A stretch of 6,542 nt of DNA from Synechococcales cyanobacterium PMM_0036 (GCA_949127645.1 CASBQM010000224.1:1-6542), one strand, 5' to 3'; counted from the first letter of the stretch, positions 1 through 6,034 are shown. Numbers and translations: made by a program. Notes: a model not told the origin generated them from the sequence alone.

Positions 1-1
1 G

Positions 2-1717
2 CACGAAGCTCAGCAATTAATGGGAGCCGATCGCAGCACATTATTTCTGGTGGATGGCGATCGCCGTGAGCTGTGGTCAAAAGTGGCAACAGCAGATGAT
101 CAATCCATTATGGAAATTCGGTTGCCGATCGATCGGGGCATCGTCGGCTATGTGGCCTCTACTAAGCAAAGCCTCAATATCACGGATGCCTATGAAGACC
201 CTCGCTGGGACCCAAGCATCGATCGGCTGACAGGCTACAGGACGCGCACAATCCTCTGTATGCCCGTTTATAACTCTGAGGGGACGCTGATTGGCGTGAC
301 TCAGTTAATCAACAAAAAGCAGGGCAGCTTTACCACCTCGGATGAGGAGTTCATGCGTGCCTTCAATATCCAGGCGGGAATTGCCTTAGAGAATGCTCAG
401 CTTTTTGAACACGTCTTACTAGAAAAGCAGTACCAGAAAGATATTCTACAAAGCCTTTCTGATGCAGTGATTTCGACTGATATGCAGGGCAGAATTGTCA
501 CCATCAACGATGCGGCTCTCAATCTGCTGGGCTGTTATTTACCCGATCGCGCCGATCGCCATCAGATCGAGAGCTGTGCCGAAGAGTTAAAGGGTCGCCT
601 AGTGTGGAAAGTTGTGCCGATCGACCTGTTGCAAACCTATTTAGAAGCCAGCCTTAGCACAGGCAAAAAGAACTATATCCCCGAACAAACGCTCACCGTT
701 GGGCTGTGCGACTCAAACACCTATACGCCGATGCGCAACATTGAGCGCAGTATCAATCTCACCGTCAACCCGCTAACCAATCCTGAAGGCAGTGTTCGAG
801 GCGGCTTAATTGTGCTGGAAGACATCAGCCAGGAAAAGCGGATGAAGACTACCCTATACCGCTACATGAATCCTGGCGTTGCCGAGCGAGTTATGGCGCT
901 GGGCGACGAAGCGCTGATGGAGGGCGAACGTAAGGAAGTTACCATTCTGTTTTCCGACATTCGCGGCTACACTTCGCTAACCGAGGAAATGGAGGCTTCA
1001 GAGGTCGTGTCCCTGCTGAATCACTATTTCGGTACCATGGTGGAAGCCGTGTTTAACCACGAGGGCACCCTGGATAAATTTATGGGTGATGCTCTAATGG
1101 CAGTATTTGGTACGCCGCTGCCGCTAGAAAATCATGCCTGGATGGCGGTTCAGTCGGCGCTAGATATGCGGCAACGCCTTGCCCACTTTAATCAAGAGCG
1201 CCAGCTTGCCGCTCAGCCTGCTATTCGGATTGGCGTGGGCTTAAGTTCTGGAGCTGTGGTGTCTGGAAACATTGGCTCTCAAAAGCGGATGGACTACACC
1301 GTAATCGGCAATGGCGTAGACGTTAGCTCTCGGCTAGAGGGGGCGACTAAAGAGTATGGCTGTGATATTATTCTCAGCGAGTTTACCTATGAGCTGTGCC
1401 AAGACAAAATCTGGGTACGTGAACTCGATCGCATCCGAGTCAAAGGCAAAAACCAGCCTGTGCGTATCTATGAGCTAATTGGCGATCGCGCCACTCCTCT
1501 GCCGTCCGCTACTCAAGATTTTCTCGATCTCTACCAAGCCGGACGCGATGCCTACACCACCAGAGATTTTCTACGCGCCATCCGCCACTTTGAGCAAGCA
1601 CAAAGGATTCGAGCAGATGATAGGGCGATCGCCATGCAGATCGAGCGAGCTAAGCAATATGCTCAACAGCCGCCGCTTGAATCTTGGGATGGTGTGTACA
1701 CCATGCTTACCAAATGA
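2..1717 (+). CDS. cya: GAF-PAS-class III adenylate cyclase, CyaB1-like (5' end outside window)
   Basis: This enzyme should make cAMP from ATP in the cytoplasm. The frame is open to the left edge (HEAQQL precedes the first Met at 20), so that Met lies inside a domain and is not the start. Residues are numbered from it. A GAF domain covers 1-130 and carries the NKFDE signature (N98, K99, F104, D108, E109) of cyclic-nucleotide-binding GAFs. A PAS domain follows at about 140-270, then the catalytic domain at about 300-485. The metal-binding aspartates are D313 (FSDIRGYT) and D357 (KFMGDAL). The purine-selecting pair is K353/T427, as in cyanobacterial cyclases. R438 is present, but the transition-state Asn position holds D434. 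The C-terminal 75 residues look TPR-like and end with PP-x-x-x-WDGV. GAF-PAS-cyclase is the order in Anabaena CyaB1, whose GAF domains bind cAMP. A first GAF probably lies beyond the edge. The family is certain; the CyaB1-like subtype is likely. Confidence 0.93.
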   Translation, partial: HEAQQLMGADRSTLFLVDGDRRELWSKVATADDQSIMEIRLPIDRGIVGYVASTKQSLNITDAYEDPRWDPSIDRLTGYRTRTILCMPVYNSEGTLIGVTQLINKKQGSFTTSDEEFMRAFNIQAGIALENAQLFEHVLLEKQYQKDILQSLSDAVISTDMQGRIVTINDAALNLLGCYLPDRADRHQIESCAEELKGRLVWKVVPIDLLQTYLEASLSTGKKNYIPEQTLTVGLCDSNTYTPMRNIERSINLTVNPLTNPEGSVRGGLIVLEDISQEKRMKTTLYRYMNPGVAERVMALGDEALMEGERKEVTILFSDIRGYTSLTEEMEASEVVSLLNHYFGTMVEAVFNHEGTLDKFMGDALMAVFGTPLPLENHAWMAVQSALDMRQRLAHFNQERQLAAQPAIRIGVGLSSGAVVSGNIGSQKRMDYTVIGNGVDVSSRLEGATKEYGCDIILSEFTYELCQDKIWVRELDRIRVKGKNQPVRIYELIGDRATPLPSATQDFLDLYQAGRDAYTTRDFLRAIRHFEQAQRIRADDRAIAMQIERAKQYAQQPPLESWDGVYTMLTK

Positions 1718-1890
1718 AGGTTTGATAGGCTAGTCAACTGACAAAACTCAAACCGCGCTCTCCCCAACCCCTCTCCCAGGGCGAGAGAGGGGCTTCAAAC
1801 CTAAGAAATTTTCTAGCTCCCCTTCTCCTCGCGTGGGAGAAGGAGTTGGGGGATGAGGGGTAAAGATTTGTCAGCCAACCAGGTTTGATA
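1718..1890. repeat. MITE/REP-like double-hairpin intergenic repeat
   Basis: This spacer begins directly after the cyclase stop and holds nested inverted repeats. Hairpin 1 pairs CCCCTCTC (1768-1775) with GAGAGGGG (1785-1792). Hairpin 2 pairs CCTTCTCC (1821-1828) with GGAGAAGG (1836-1843). The outer arms TCCCCAAC (1761-1768) and GTTGGGGGA (1845-1853) pair imperfectly, so the whole could fold as a cruciform. Outside these, CTGACAAA (1738-1745) and TTTGTCAG (1867-1874) form an 8-bp inverted pair. The 10-mer AGGTTTGATA occurs at 1718-1727 and again at 1881-1890 as a direct repeat. Similar CCCCAACCCC/GGGGTTGGGG repeats are, from memory, widespread between cyanobacterial genes. It may also act as a transcript end for the cyclase, but there is no T-tract. 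The structure is seen directly; the element-like reading is inference. Confidence 0.65.
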
Positions 1891-1953
1891 AGTCGTATTC
1901 CAAAAAACTCTCAGATGCGATACTGACTCTTAAAGATAGGAAGAGAAGTACCC

Positions 1954-2529
1954 ATGGGAAAAGGGAGGCTAGAAGCATTCAGCGATGGCGTGATTGCGAT
2001 TATCATCACCATTATGGTGCTAGAGATGAAGGTGCCCCATGGAATAGATTGGGCTGCGTTACGTCCGTTAACTCCAGTGTTTCTAAGCTATATGCTCAGC
2101 TTTGTCTATCTCGGTATCTACTGGAATAACCACCATCACCTCTTGCAAGCAGTCCAATATGTCAACGGTTCCGTCCTTTGGGCAAATCTACACCTATTAT
2201 TTTGGCTATCGCTATTTCCTTTTGGCGCGGGCTGGATGGGCGAAAACCAGTCTGCTGCCCTGCCTGTCGCTCTGTATGGTGTGATCTTGTTTCTGGCTGC
2301 GTTTGCCTATTTCATCCTGACCCGCATGTTGGTCAATCACCATAGTCAGGATTCTGCTCTGGCAACGGCGATCGGTCGAGACTCAAAAGGTAAGATATCG
2401 CTGGCTATCTATGCCGTAGCTATTCCACTCGCTTTTGTAAACTCAGGGCTTGCTTGTACTCTATTCATTCTAGTGGCGGTCATGTGGCTTATTCCCGATC
2501 GCCGAATTGAAAAAACGCTGATCTCATGA
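1954..2529 (+). CDS. TMEM175 / DUF1211-family potassium channel
   Basis: This is a small integral membrane protein of 191 residues, about the usual length for bacterial TMEM175 subunits, which assemble as K+-permeable channels in the cytoplasmic membrane. The N-terminus RLEAFSDGVIAIIITIMVLE is the family hallmark (R-x3-FSD in helix 1, which lines the pore in solved structures). Hydrophobic stretches fit six helices, at about 10-25, 38-58, 72-93, 101-123, 146-163 and 164-180. The second runs into IYWNNHHHL, another typical family motif. The ATG at 1954 is preceded by the purine-rich run AGGAAGAGAAG (1938-1948), which can serve as ribosome binding site and supports this start. The gene follows the repeat spacer after the cyclase by 236 bp, so co-transcription is doubtful. 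It converges on the tnpB element, whose end lies roughly 10-20 bp past its stop. The frame appears complete. Family assignment is firm; ion selectivity is inferred. Confidence 0.9.
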   Translation: MGKGRLEAFSDGVIAIIITIMVLEMKVPHGIDWAALRPLTPVFLSYMLSFVYLGIYWNNHHHLLQAVQYVNGSVLWANLHLLFWLSLFPFGAGWMGENQSAALPVALYGVILFLAAFAYFILTRMLVNHHSQDSALATAIGRDSKGKISLAIYAVAIPLAFVNSGLACTLFILVAVMWLIPDRRIEKTLIS

Positions 2530-2539
2530 AGCTGATCTC

Positions 2540-2700
2540 GTCAACGACCCCACCCACAAGGGGATGGGGCTTGCACTTCCACATCTCTCTAGCCATCTAG
2601 AGATCGGAGCGCAATAGGCGGATTGACTGCCGCCCTAAGTTTGAGGAAATCCTCACGAATATTGATCGCAGCGTTGTCATCGGCATGGCATTCAAACCCA
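2540..2700 (-). ncRNA. Probable omega RNA (reRNA) at the tnpB 3' end
   Basis: Characterised TnpB systems produce a guide RNA from the 3' end of tnpB through the right end of the element, with its guide copied from the flanking DNA. In the matching place here there are four successive stem-loops: GAGG/CCTC (2643-2646 with 2651-2654), GGCGG/CCGCC (2617-2621 with 2630-2634), TCTCTAG/CTAGAGA (2586-2592 with 2597-2603, spanning the tnpB stop codon) and the right-end hairpin (2548-2569). If the element ends near 2540, the guide would come from about 2520-2540, the tail of the channel gene and the bases after its stop. The position follows from known family organisation. The RNA itself and its limits are inferred, and some stems are short enough to arise by chance. 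Confidence 0.4.
2548..2569 (-). repeat. Right-end subterminal hairpin of the tnpB element
   Basis: CCCCA (2548-2552) pairs with TGGGG (2565-2569), and CCC (2553-2555) pairs with GGG (2561-2563). A2564 is bulged and the loop is ACAAG (2556-2560). Read on the tnpB strand, the bulge is an unpaired T in the 5' arm. An extrahelical T in the stem is a known feature of the IS608 hairpins bound by TnpA. The left-end hairpin has the same bulge and loop. Confidence 0.8.
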
Positions 2701-3710
2701 CATTTCTTGCACCGAAACTCAGCTTGGGACGGGCGATTCTTTCGCTCAATGTGCCCACATTGGCTGCATTTCTGAGAGGTGTAGCGTGGGTCTACAAACC
2801 CCACATTCACACCTCTCGCTTCGGCTTTGTAAGTAACAAATGCCTGGAACTGAAAGAAGCTCCATCCATGCAATCGTCGTCGTTGCGCCTTTCGCATCTT
2901 TGCTCTGCCACGAATGTTCGTGAGGTCTTCAAAAACCAACGTCGCGCCACTGCTGACAGACCGAGCCAAGCGCTTACTCAGCACATGGTCACAGTCTTTT
3001 CTGAAACGTTTCTGTCTACCCGACACTTTTCTCAAATGTCGCTTGGCAGATTTCGTGCCTTTAGATTGCAGTCTCCGACGCAACTCAAATGTTCTATCTT
3101 CTACGCCTTTCCAATGGTCAGAACCGTACTTGTTCCCTCTGCTGTCAACGGCTGGGGTGGCAATGCCCAAGTCCACTCCAACGAACTCATCGCTCACGCT
3201 TGCCAATGGAGTTTCTATCTCCATCACAACGTGCAGCCACCAGCGTCCTTTACGGTCTTGCAGCAAGTCGGCACTGGTGTTTTTCCAGCTCAGATATTGA
3301 CGGTAATACTCAGCTATTTCAAAGGGCAGCTTGACCCGTCCATTGAGGCTCAGAATCGTCAACTCAGAGCGGTCAAACCAAACGGTGTAAGACCGCATAT
3401 CGTACCGAATCGGGCAACGTCTGGAGGTGGGACAGCCCACTTTCTTGCCCTTCTTTTTCAGTGCTTTAGCCGACTTCAAAGCTTCGGTCGCTTTGACCCG
3501 TGCAGCACAGACCAACTGAGAGGGCAAGCCTGTCATAGCGCGATGTTCATAGTAAGTCGCTTTATGCAACTCTACGCCATTTGCCAAATCGTTTTCCCAT
3601 CCATACTTGCATACCGCATTGAACGACAAAGTGTACTGCTCAGTGGTTTGAGACAGCACACTAGCGGTTTCAAGGTCGGGTTGAAGTTGGATGCGAATCG
3701 TTCTTTGCAT
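2589..3710 (-). CDS. tnpB: RNA-guided endonuclease TnpB (IS200/IS605 OrfB family)
   Basis: TnpB proteins are RuvC-fold nucleases guided by an RNA from the element's own right end. They cut DNA next to a short target motif and are the ancestors of Cas12. This 373-residue protein has normal family length. It has the basic N-terminal half (MQRTIRIQLQP; KALKKKGKK at 82-90) and a complete RuvC triad: D180 in VGVDLGIA, E261 in LVFEDL and D344 in HADDNAAINI. A four-cysteine zinc finger lies between the second and third catalytic residues (C315, C318, C334, C337). The ATG at 3710 has AGGA (3721-3718) seven bases upstream. No frameshift or internal stop is visible, so the nuclease is probably active. 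No tnpA accompanies it. The opposite strand also stays open for a long way, but that frame has no recognisable domain. The assignment is firm; activity is inferred. Confidence 0.96.
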   Translation of the reverse strand: MQRTIRIQLQPDLETASVLSQTTEQYTLSFNAVCKYGWENDLANGVELHKATYYEHRAMTGLPSQLVCAARVKATEALKSAKALKKKGKKVGCPTSRRCPIRYDMRSYTVWFDRSELTILSLNGRVKLPFEIAEYYRQYLSWKNTSADLLQDRKGRWWLHVVMEIETPLASVSDEFVGVDLGIATPAVDSRGNKYGSDHWKGVEDRTFELRRRLQSKGTKSAKRHLRKVSGRQKRFRKDCDHVLSKRLARSVSSGATLVFEDLTNIRGRAKMRKAQRRRLHGWSFFQFQAFVTYKAEARGVNVGFVDPRYTSQKCSQCGHIERKNRPSQAEFRCKKCGFECHADDNAAINIREDFLKLRAAVNPPIALRSLDG

Positions 3711-3813
3711 ACAGATATCCTAGCATCATATAGGACTAGGGTTATCTGTTCATTGCAAAGATTAGTGCTTGCTTCCGGGGCATTGAACCCCATCAGCAAG
3801 CGCACCTATCCCT

Positions 3814-3835
3814 CCGCACCCACAAGGGGATGCGG
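3814..3835 (-). repeat. Left-end subterminal hairpin of the tnpB element
   Basis: CCGCA (3814-3818) pairs with TGCGG (3831-3835), and CCC (3819-3821) pairs with GGG (3827-3829). A3830 is bulged and the loop is ACAAG (3822-3826). It matches the right-end hairpin except at one base pair, which changed on both sides (C-G to G-C), so the pairing is kept. It lies about 100 bp upstream of the tnpB start and marks the 5' end of the element. Confidence 0.8.
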
Positions 3836-3857
3836 TTTCCCGGTGACACCATGAAGA

Positions 3858-3895
3858 AGGTAAGGCTGAAGGGCGATCGCCCTTCAGCCTTACCT
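3858..3895. terminator. Perfect 38-bp palindrome centred on HIP1, likely terminator
   Basis: Nineteen bases on each side of 3876/3877 are exact reverse complements, and the centre is the HIP1 octamer at 3873-3880. It starts 16 bp beyond the stop codon of the - strand protease gene, where a transcript end is expected. The RNA hairpin would be very stable. On the - strand it is followed only by a weak TTCTTC run, so it is not a textbook Rho-independent terminator and might instead stabilise the 3' end. It abuts the left end of the tnpB element. Confidence 0.55.
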
Positions 3896-3911
3896 GAGTA
3901 GGAACGTAACG

Positions 3912-5474
3912 TTATCGAACCTCTAGAGTGTATTGTCCGTTCCCCGTACGATCGAAAGTGTTAGCGATCACTCGATAGGTTCCCGTCGCGGGAAGGGTCA
4001 GAGTCAGCAATGAATTAGTGTTGTTTGTAGAAACATCGTCATTTTGACCCAGGAGCTGCTCGTTGCTATCCAATACCATCAGATAAGTATCAAAATCTGA
4101 GCTTTCTAGCGAAACAGTAATGGTTTGCCCTGCGCTGCCTTGAAAGGTATGTTCGCGGTAAAAGCTGCCATCAGATTGCAACACGGGTGCCCCCGGTCCT
4201 AGAGTTCCCTGCTGTTGTAGTAAAACTCTTCCCTGTTGAGGGCTGTTGGGCTGAGAACCGTTGGGCTGTGGACGAGGCTGAATTCTGTTGTCAGGAGCGG
4301 AATTGCCAGGAGCAGAATTACCAGGAGCCGGAGTTCGTGGCTGAGCATTGGGCGATTGAGAACCTGAACCCGCAGCTACGCGCAGGCTGTAGCTCCCCAT
4401 TTGCCCTGAACCATAGGAGTTTGCCAGAATAGTATATGTCCCGTCAGCAGGCAGAGCCACCTCTAGCTTAGAGTTAGAGCCTCCGCCGCTATCATCGTCT
4501 TGAGCTATATCCGTGCCGTCAGATGACAGTAAAATTAGGTAAGAGTCGAGATCGGGACTAGACATTTCCACCACGACACTCTGTCCAGCTTTGCCTTCAA
4601 AGGTGTAGGCATTGTAGTAGCTGTTGTCTGAGGAAAGCGTGCCGCTGGTGCGATCGAGCTTTCCCTGTATTGAACTATTTAGCGTAATTTTTGCGGCTCT
4701 TTGTCCACCGCCCAACATCGGCGACTGTTGAGCTACTCTAGGGGCACGACCTTCACGAACCGCTACTAGAAAAGGCTGAACGCGATCGATGGAGATAGCA
4801 AAACCGATACCAATATTGCCCGTCTGCTCTCCGGGTGAGAAGATGGCGCTATTCACGCCCACGATATCTCCTTGACTATTCAAGAGCGGTCCGCCAGAGT
4901 TTCCAGGGTTGATAGCCGCATCAGTTTGAAGCAAGCCGCGATCGCGGTCAATTCGGCTGATAATTCCAGTGGTGAAAGTGCCCTGAAATTGTCCAAACGG
5001 GTTGCCAATGGCAAAAGCGCGCTGTCCAACTTGAGCAGCACTGGGAGAAGCTAGACGCAATGTCGGCAAGTTGCTTTGTCCTCGAATCTTGACAGCCGCC
5101 AAGTCTAAGCCTGAGTCACCAAACGCAATCACATCTGCCTCAAAAGAACGCCCGTCTGCCAGCGTCACTTTCACTGTTTCAGAGCCGGCTACCACGTGCG
5201 CATTGGTCAACACCAAGCCATCTGGGGAGATAATGCTGCCGCTGCCTGTCCCTTTCCCAGCGTCGATCGAGACAACAGCAGGACTCGCAGCCTTGTAGAC
5301 CCGAACATTCACAGCATCTTCGGCATCTTGTGCCCAGACTCGATGTGTATTCTGCCCAAACTGATTCAAGCTCAAGAGTTCAACAGATGAAACTGCATTT
5401 AGAAGGTTAAGACCCACTGCGGTTCCGACAACAGCGAATCCAGACGTTGCGATACGGAAAAACTTGCTCTTCAT
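3912..5474 (-). CDS. Exported trypsin-like serine protease with two PPC domains
   Basis: The protein should be an S1C (HhoA/DegP-type) serine endopeptidase exported across the cytoplasmic membrane. Numbering is from the ATG at 5474 (520 residues). MKSKFFR plus a hydrophobic stretch at 8-30 form a signal peptide, with possible cleavage after VWA (about residue 48). The protease domain covers about 60-240, with triad H93 (TNAHVV), D124 (GLDLAAVKI) and S193 (NPGNSGGP). No PDZ domain follows. Instead there is a PPC domain at 263-366, a Pro/Asn/Ser/Gly/Gln-rich linker at 367-416 and a second PPC domain at 420-520. PPC domains are secreted beta-sandwich modules, often removed on maturation. The frame can start upstream at 5636 (574 residues), but that adds 54 residues, including repeated SHSLK encoded by a tandem repeat and resembling no signal peptide. 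Neither start has an ideal ribosome binding site. The 3' end is followed by the HIP1 palindrome. Family is firm; substrate is unknown. Confidence 0.9.
   Translation of the reverse strand: MKSKFFRIATSGFAVVGTAVGLNLLNAVSSVELLSLNQFGQNTHRVWAQDAEDAVNVRVYKAASPAVVSIDAGKGTGSGSIISPDGLVLTNAHVVAGSETVKVTLADGRSFEADVIAFGDSGLDLAAVKIRGQSNLPTLRLASPSAAQVGQRAFAIGNPFGQFQGTFTTGIISRIDRDRGLLQTDAAINPGNSGGPLLNSQGDIVGVNSAIFSPGEQTGNIGIGFAISIDRVQPFLVAVREGRAPRVAQQSPMLGGGQRAAKITLNSSIQGKLDRTSGTLSSDNSYYNAYTFEGKAGQSVVVEMSSPDLDSYLILLSSDGTDIAQDDDSGGGSNSKLEVALPADGTYTILANSYGSGQMGSYSLRVAAGSGSQSPNAQPRTPAPGNSAPGNSAPDNRIQPRPQPNGSQPNSPQQGRVLLQQQGTLGPGAPVLQSDGSFYREHTFQGSAGQTITVSLESSDFDTYLMVLDSNEQLLGQNDDVSTNNTNSLLTLTLPATGTYRVIANTFDRTGNGQYTLEVR
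4290..4334 (-). repeat. 15-bp imperfect repeats coding an APGNS linker
   Basis: Three imperfect 15-bp units (about 4290-4304, 4305-4319 and 4320-4334) lie inside the protease gene and encode APGNS-APGNS-APDN on the - strand. They form part of the flexible linker between the two PPC domains. Because the unit is five codons, copy-number change would alter linker length without breaking the frame. Confidence 0.6.
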
Positions 5475-5479
5475 GCTAT

Positions 5480-5533
5480 GACTTTTGAGTGAGTGACTTT
5501 TGAGTGAGTGACTTTTGAGTGAGTGACTTTTGA
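5480..5533. repeat. 15-bp tandem array just upstream of the protease start
   Basis: Three exact copies of GACTTTTGAGTGAGT occupy 5480-5494, 5495-5509 and 5510-5524, and nine bases of a fourth copy follow at 5525-5533. On the - strand the unit reads as KSHSL codons in frame with the protease. It ends six bases before the preferred ATG at 5474, and the last bases before that ATG (AAAAGTCATAGC) resemble a decayed further copy. It may be untranslated leader or, if the start at 5636 is used, a variable N-terminal segment. Confidence 0.85.
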
Positions 5534-5616
5534 AGCGAAGCTGAGGTAGTCTTTGAAACAAGCAAATAAGCTGATAATTAGAGGGGTCAATCAAGGTCAG
5601 TAGAGAGGTTAACAGG

Positions 5617-5643
5617 TTACAGCCTTGGGCTAACATCCAACAT
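5617..5643 (-). CDS. Possible 8-codon leader ORF upstream of the protease
   Basis: On the - strand, ATG at 5643 opens an eight-codon frame (MLDVSPRL) ending in TAA at 5617-5619. It has GAGG (5655-5652) at an ideal eight-base spacing, better placed than for any protease start. It overlaps the alternative protease ATG at 5636 in another frame, so both could not be used freely by the same ribosomes. A leader peptide affecting protease translation is possible. A chance ATG behind a purine-rich stretch is equally plausible. Confidence 0.2.
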   Translation of the reverse strand: MLDVSPRL

Positions 5644-5662
5644 TTTTCGTACCTCTTTCCTA

Positions 5663-5691
5663 GCTATCCGGGATAAAACACCCTTTGTCAA
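5663..5691 (-). promoter_or_regulatory. Candidate sigma-70-type promoter for the protease gene
   Basis: The - strand has a perfect -35 TTGACA (5691-5686), then 17 bases, then a poor -10 GATAGC (5668-5663, three of six matches). Transcription would begin near 5656 and give a leader of about 180 nt to the ATG at 5474, containing the small ORF and the tandem array. The -35 is convincing; the -10 is weak. Confidence 0.35.
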
Positions 5692-5995
5692 CTACTGCCT
5701 GGCTCCCCTCATAAGTTTCAAGGTTGCGCCTTCAAACGCGCAGCTTTATATAAATGTATGGTACCCGTCTGGTTGGTTTCGATCTCAGCTTAACTCTGAA
5801 AAACTTAAATGGGAGGGTGAAAGGCTGGATCAGGCTCAAAAAATAATAATTTTATAAGAAGCGAAAAGTCTCAGTCAGGTTTAAGGACAAGGCATTTGGG
5901 CAATCGCGTTTTGCAGAGTCCGGGGAGTTTATTGTCGAATTCCACATCTCTACGGGGACTATGAGAACGGTCGATCGCGCCTTGTTAGAGAGAGT
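5692..5995. other. Intergenic stretch without a recognisable gene
   Basis: I see no ORF with a plausible start, no tRNA-like arm pattern and no known RNA motif on either strand. Two A/T-rich patches stand out: TTTATATAAATG near 5746-5757 and an AAATAATAATTTTATAA run around 5841-5857. They could belong to promoters, but neither has a well-spaced -35 partner. The stretch lies upstream of the protease and downstream of the terminator that closes the right-hand gene. Confidence 0.5.
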
Positions 5996-6034
5996 ATAAA
6001 AATATAAAAATGAAGACCGCACGGGCAGTCTTCA
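5996..6034 (-). terminator. Rho-independent terminator of the right-hand gene
   Basis: On the - strand TGAAGAC (6034-6028) pairs with GTCTTCA (6017-6011), with one mismatch and then two more pairs closing a four-base loop (6024-6021). The stem is followed at once by TTTTT (6010-6006) and more T-rich sequence (ATATTTTTATA). Stem plus T-tract is the classical intrinsic terminator. The only - strand gene reading towards it is the one ending at 6184, about 150 bp upstream, so that transcript would have a 3' UTR of roughly 150-180 nt. Confidence 0.75.

Larger units (their letters stand above)
2540..3850 (-). mobile_element. IS200/IS605-superfamily element with tnpB only
   Basis: The element consists of one tnpB gene flanked by matching subterminal hairpins at 2548-2569 (right end, after tnpB) and 3814-3835 (left end, before tnpB). 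No Y1 transposase gene (tnpA) is present, so this is an IS1341-like, non-autonomous arrangement that would need TnpA in trans. The hairpins share orientation, loop and bulge, as expected for IS200/IS605 ends that are recognised as single strands. Exact cleavage points cannot be fixed from one copy, and the limits given are approximate to about 15 bp. The 7-mer CATGAAG occurs outside both ends (2525-2531 and 3850-3856), but this family normally makes no target duplication. The element sits between the channel gene and the protease gene without breaking either. Confidence 0.82.

Noticed and set aside
20..22. ATG at 20 as the start of the adenylate cyclase
   Set aside because: It falls inside a GAF domain, and the frame is open upstream with GAF-like residues (HEAQQL), so the gene begins outside the window.
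2540..3850. A Cas12-type effector and CRISPR locus
   Set aside because: At 373 residues, between matching transposon-end hairpins and without an array, the RuvC/zinc-finger protein is TnpB and not Cas12.
2685..3854. A 389-codon open frame on the + strand opposite tnpB
   Set aside because: It has no recognisable domain and lies entirely over an intact tnpB with all catalytic residues; it is an antisense shadow.
5480..5533. CRISPR-like array upstream of the protease
   Set aside because: The 15-bp units are directly adjacent with no spacers and no cas genes are present; this is a simple tandem repeat.
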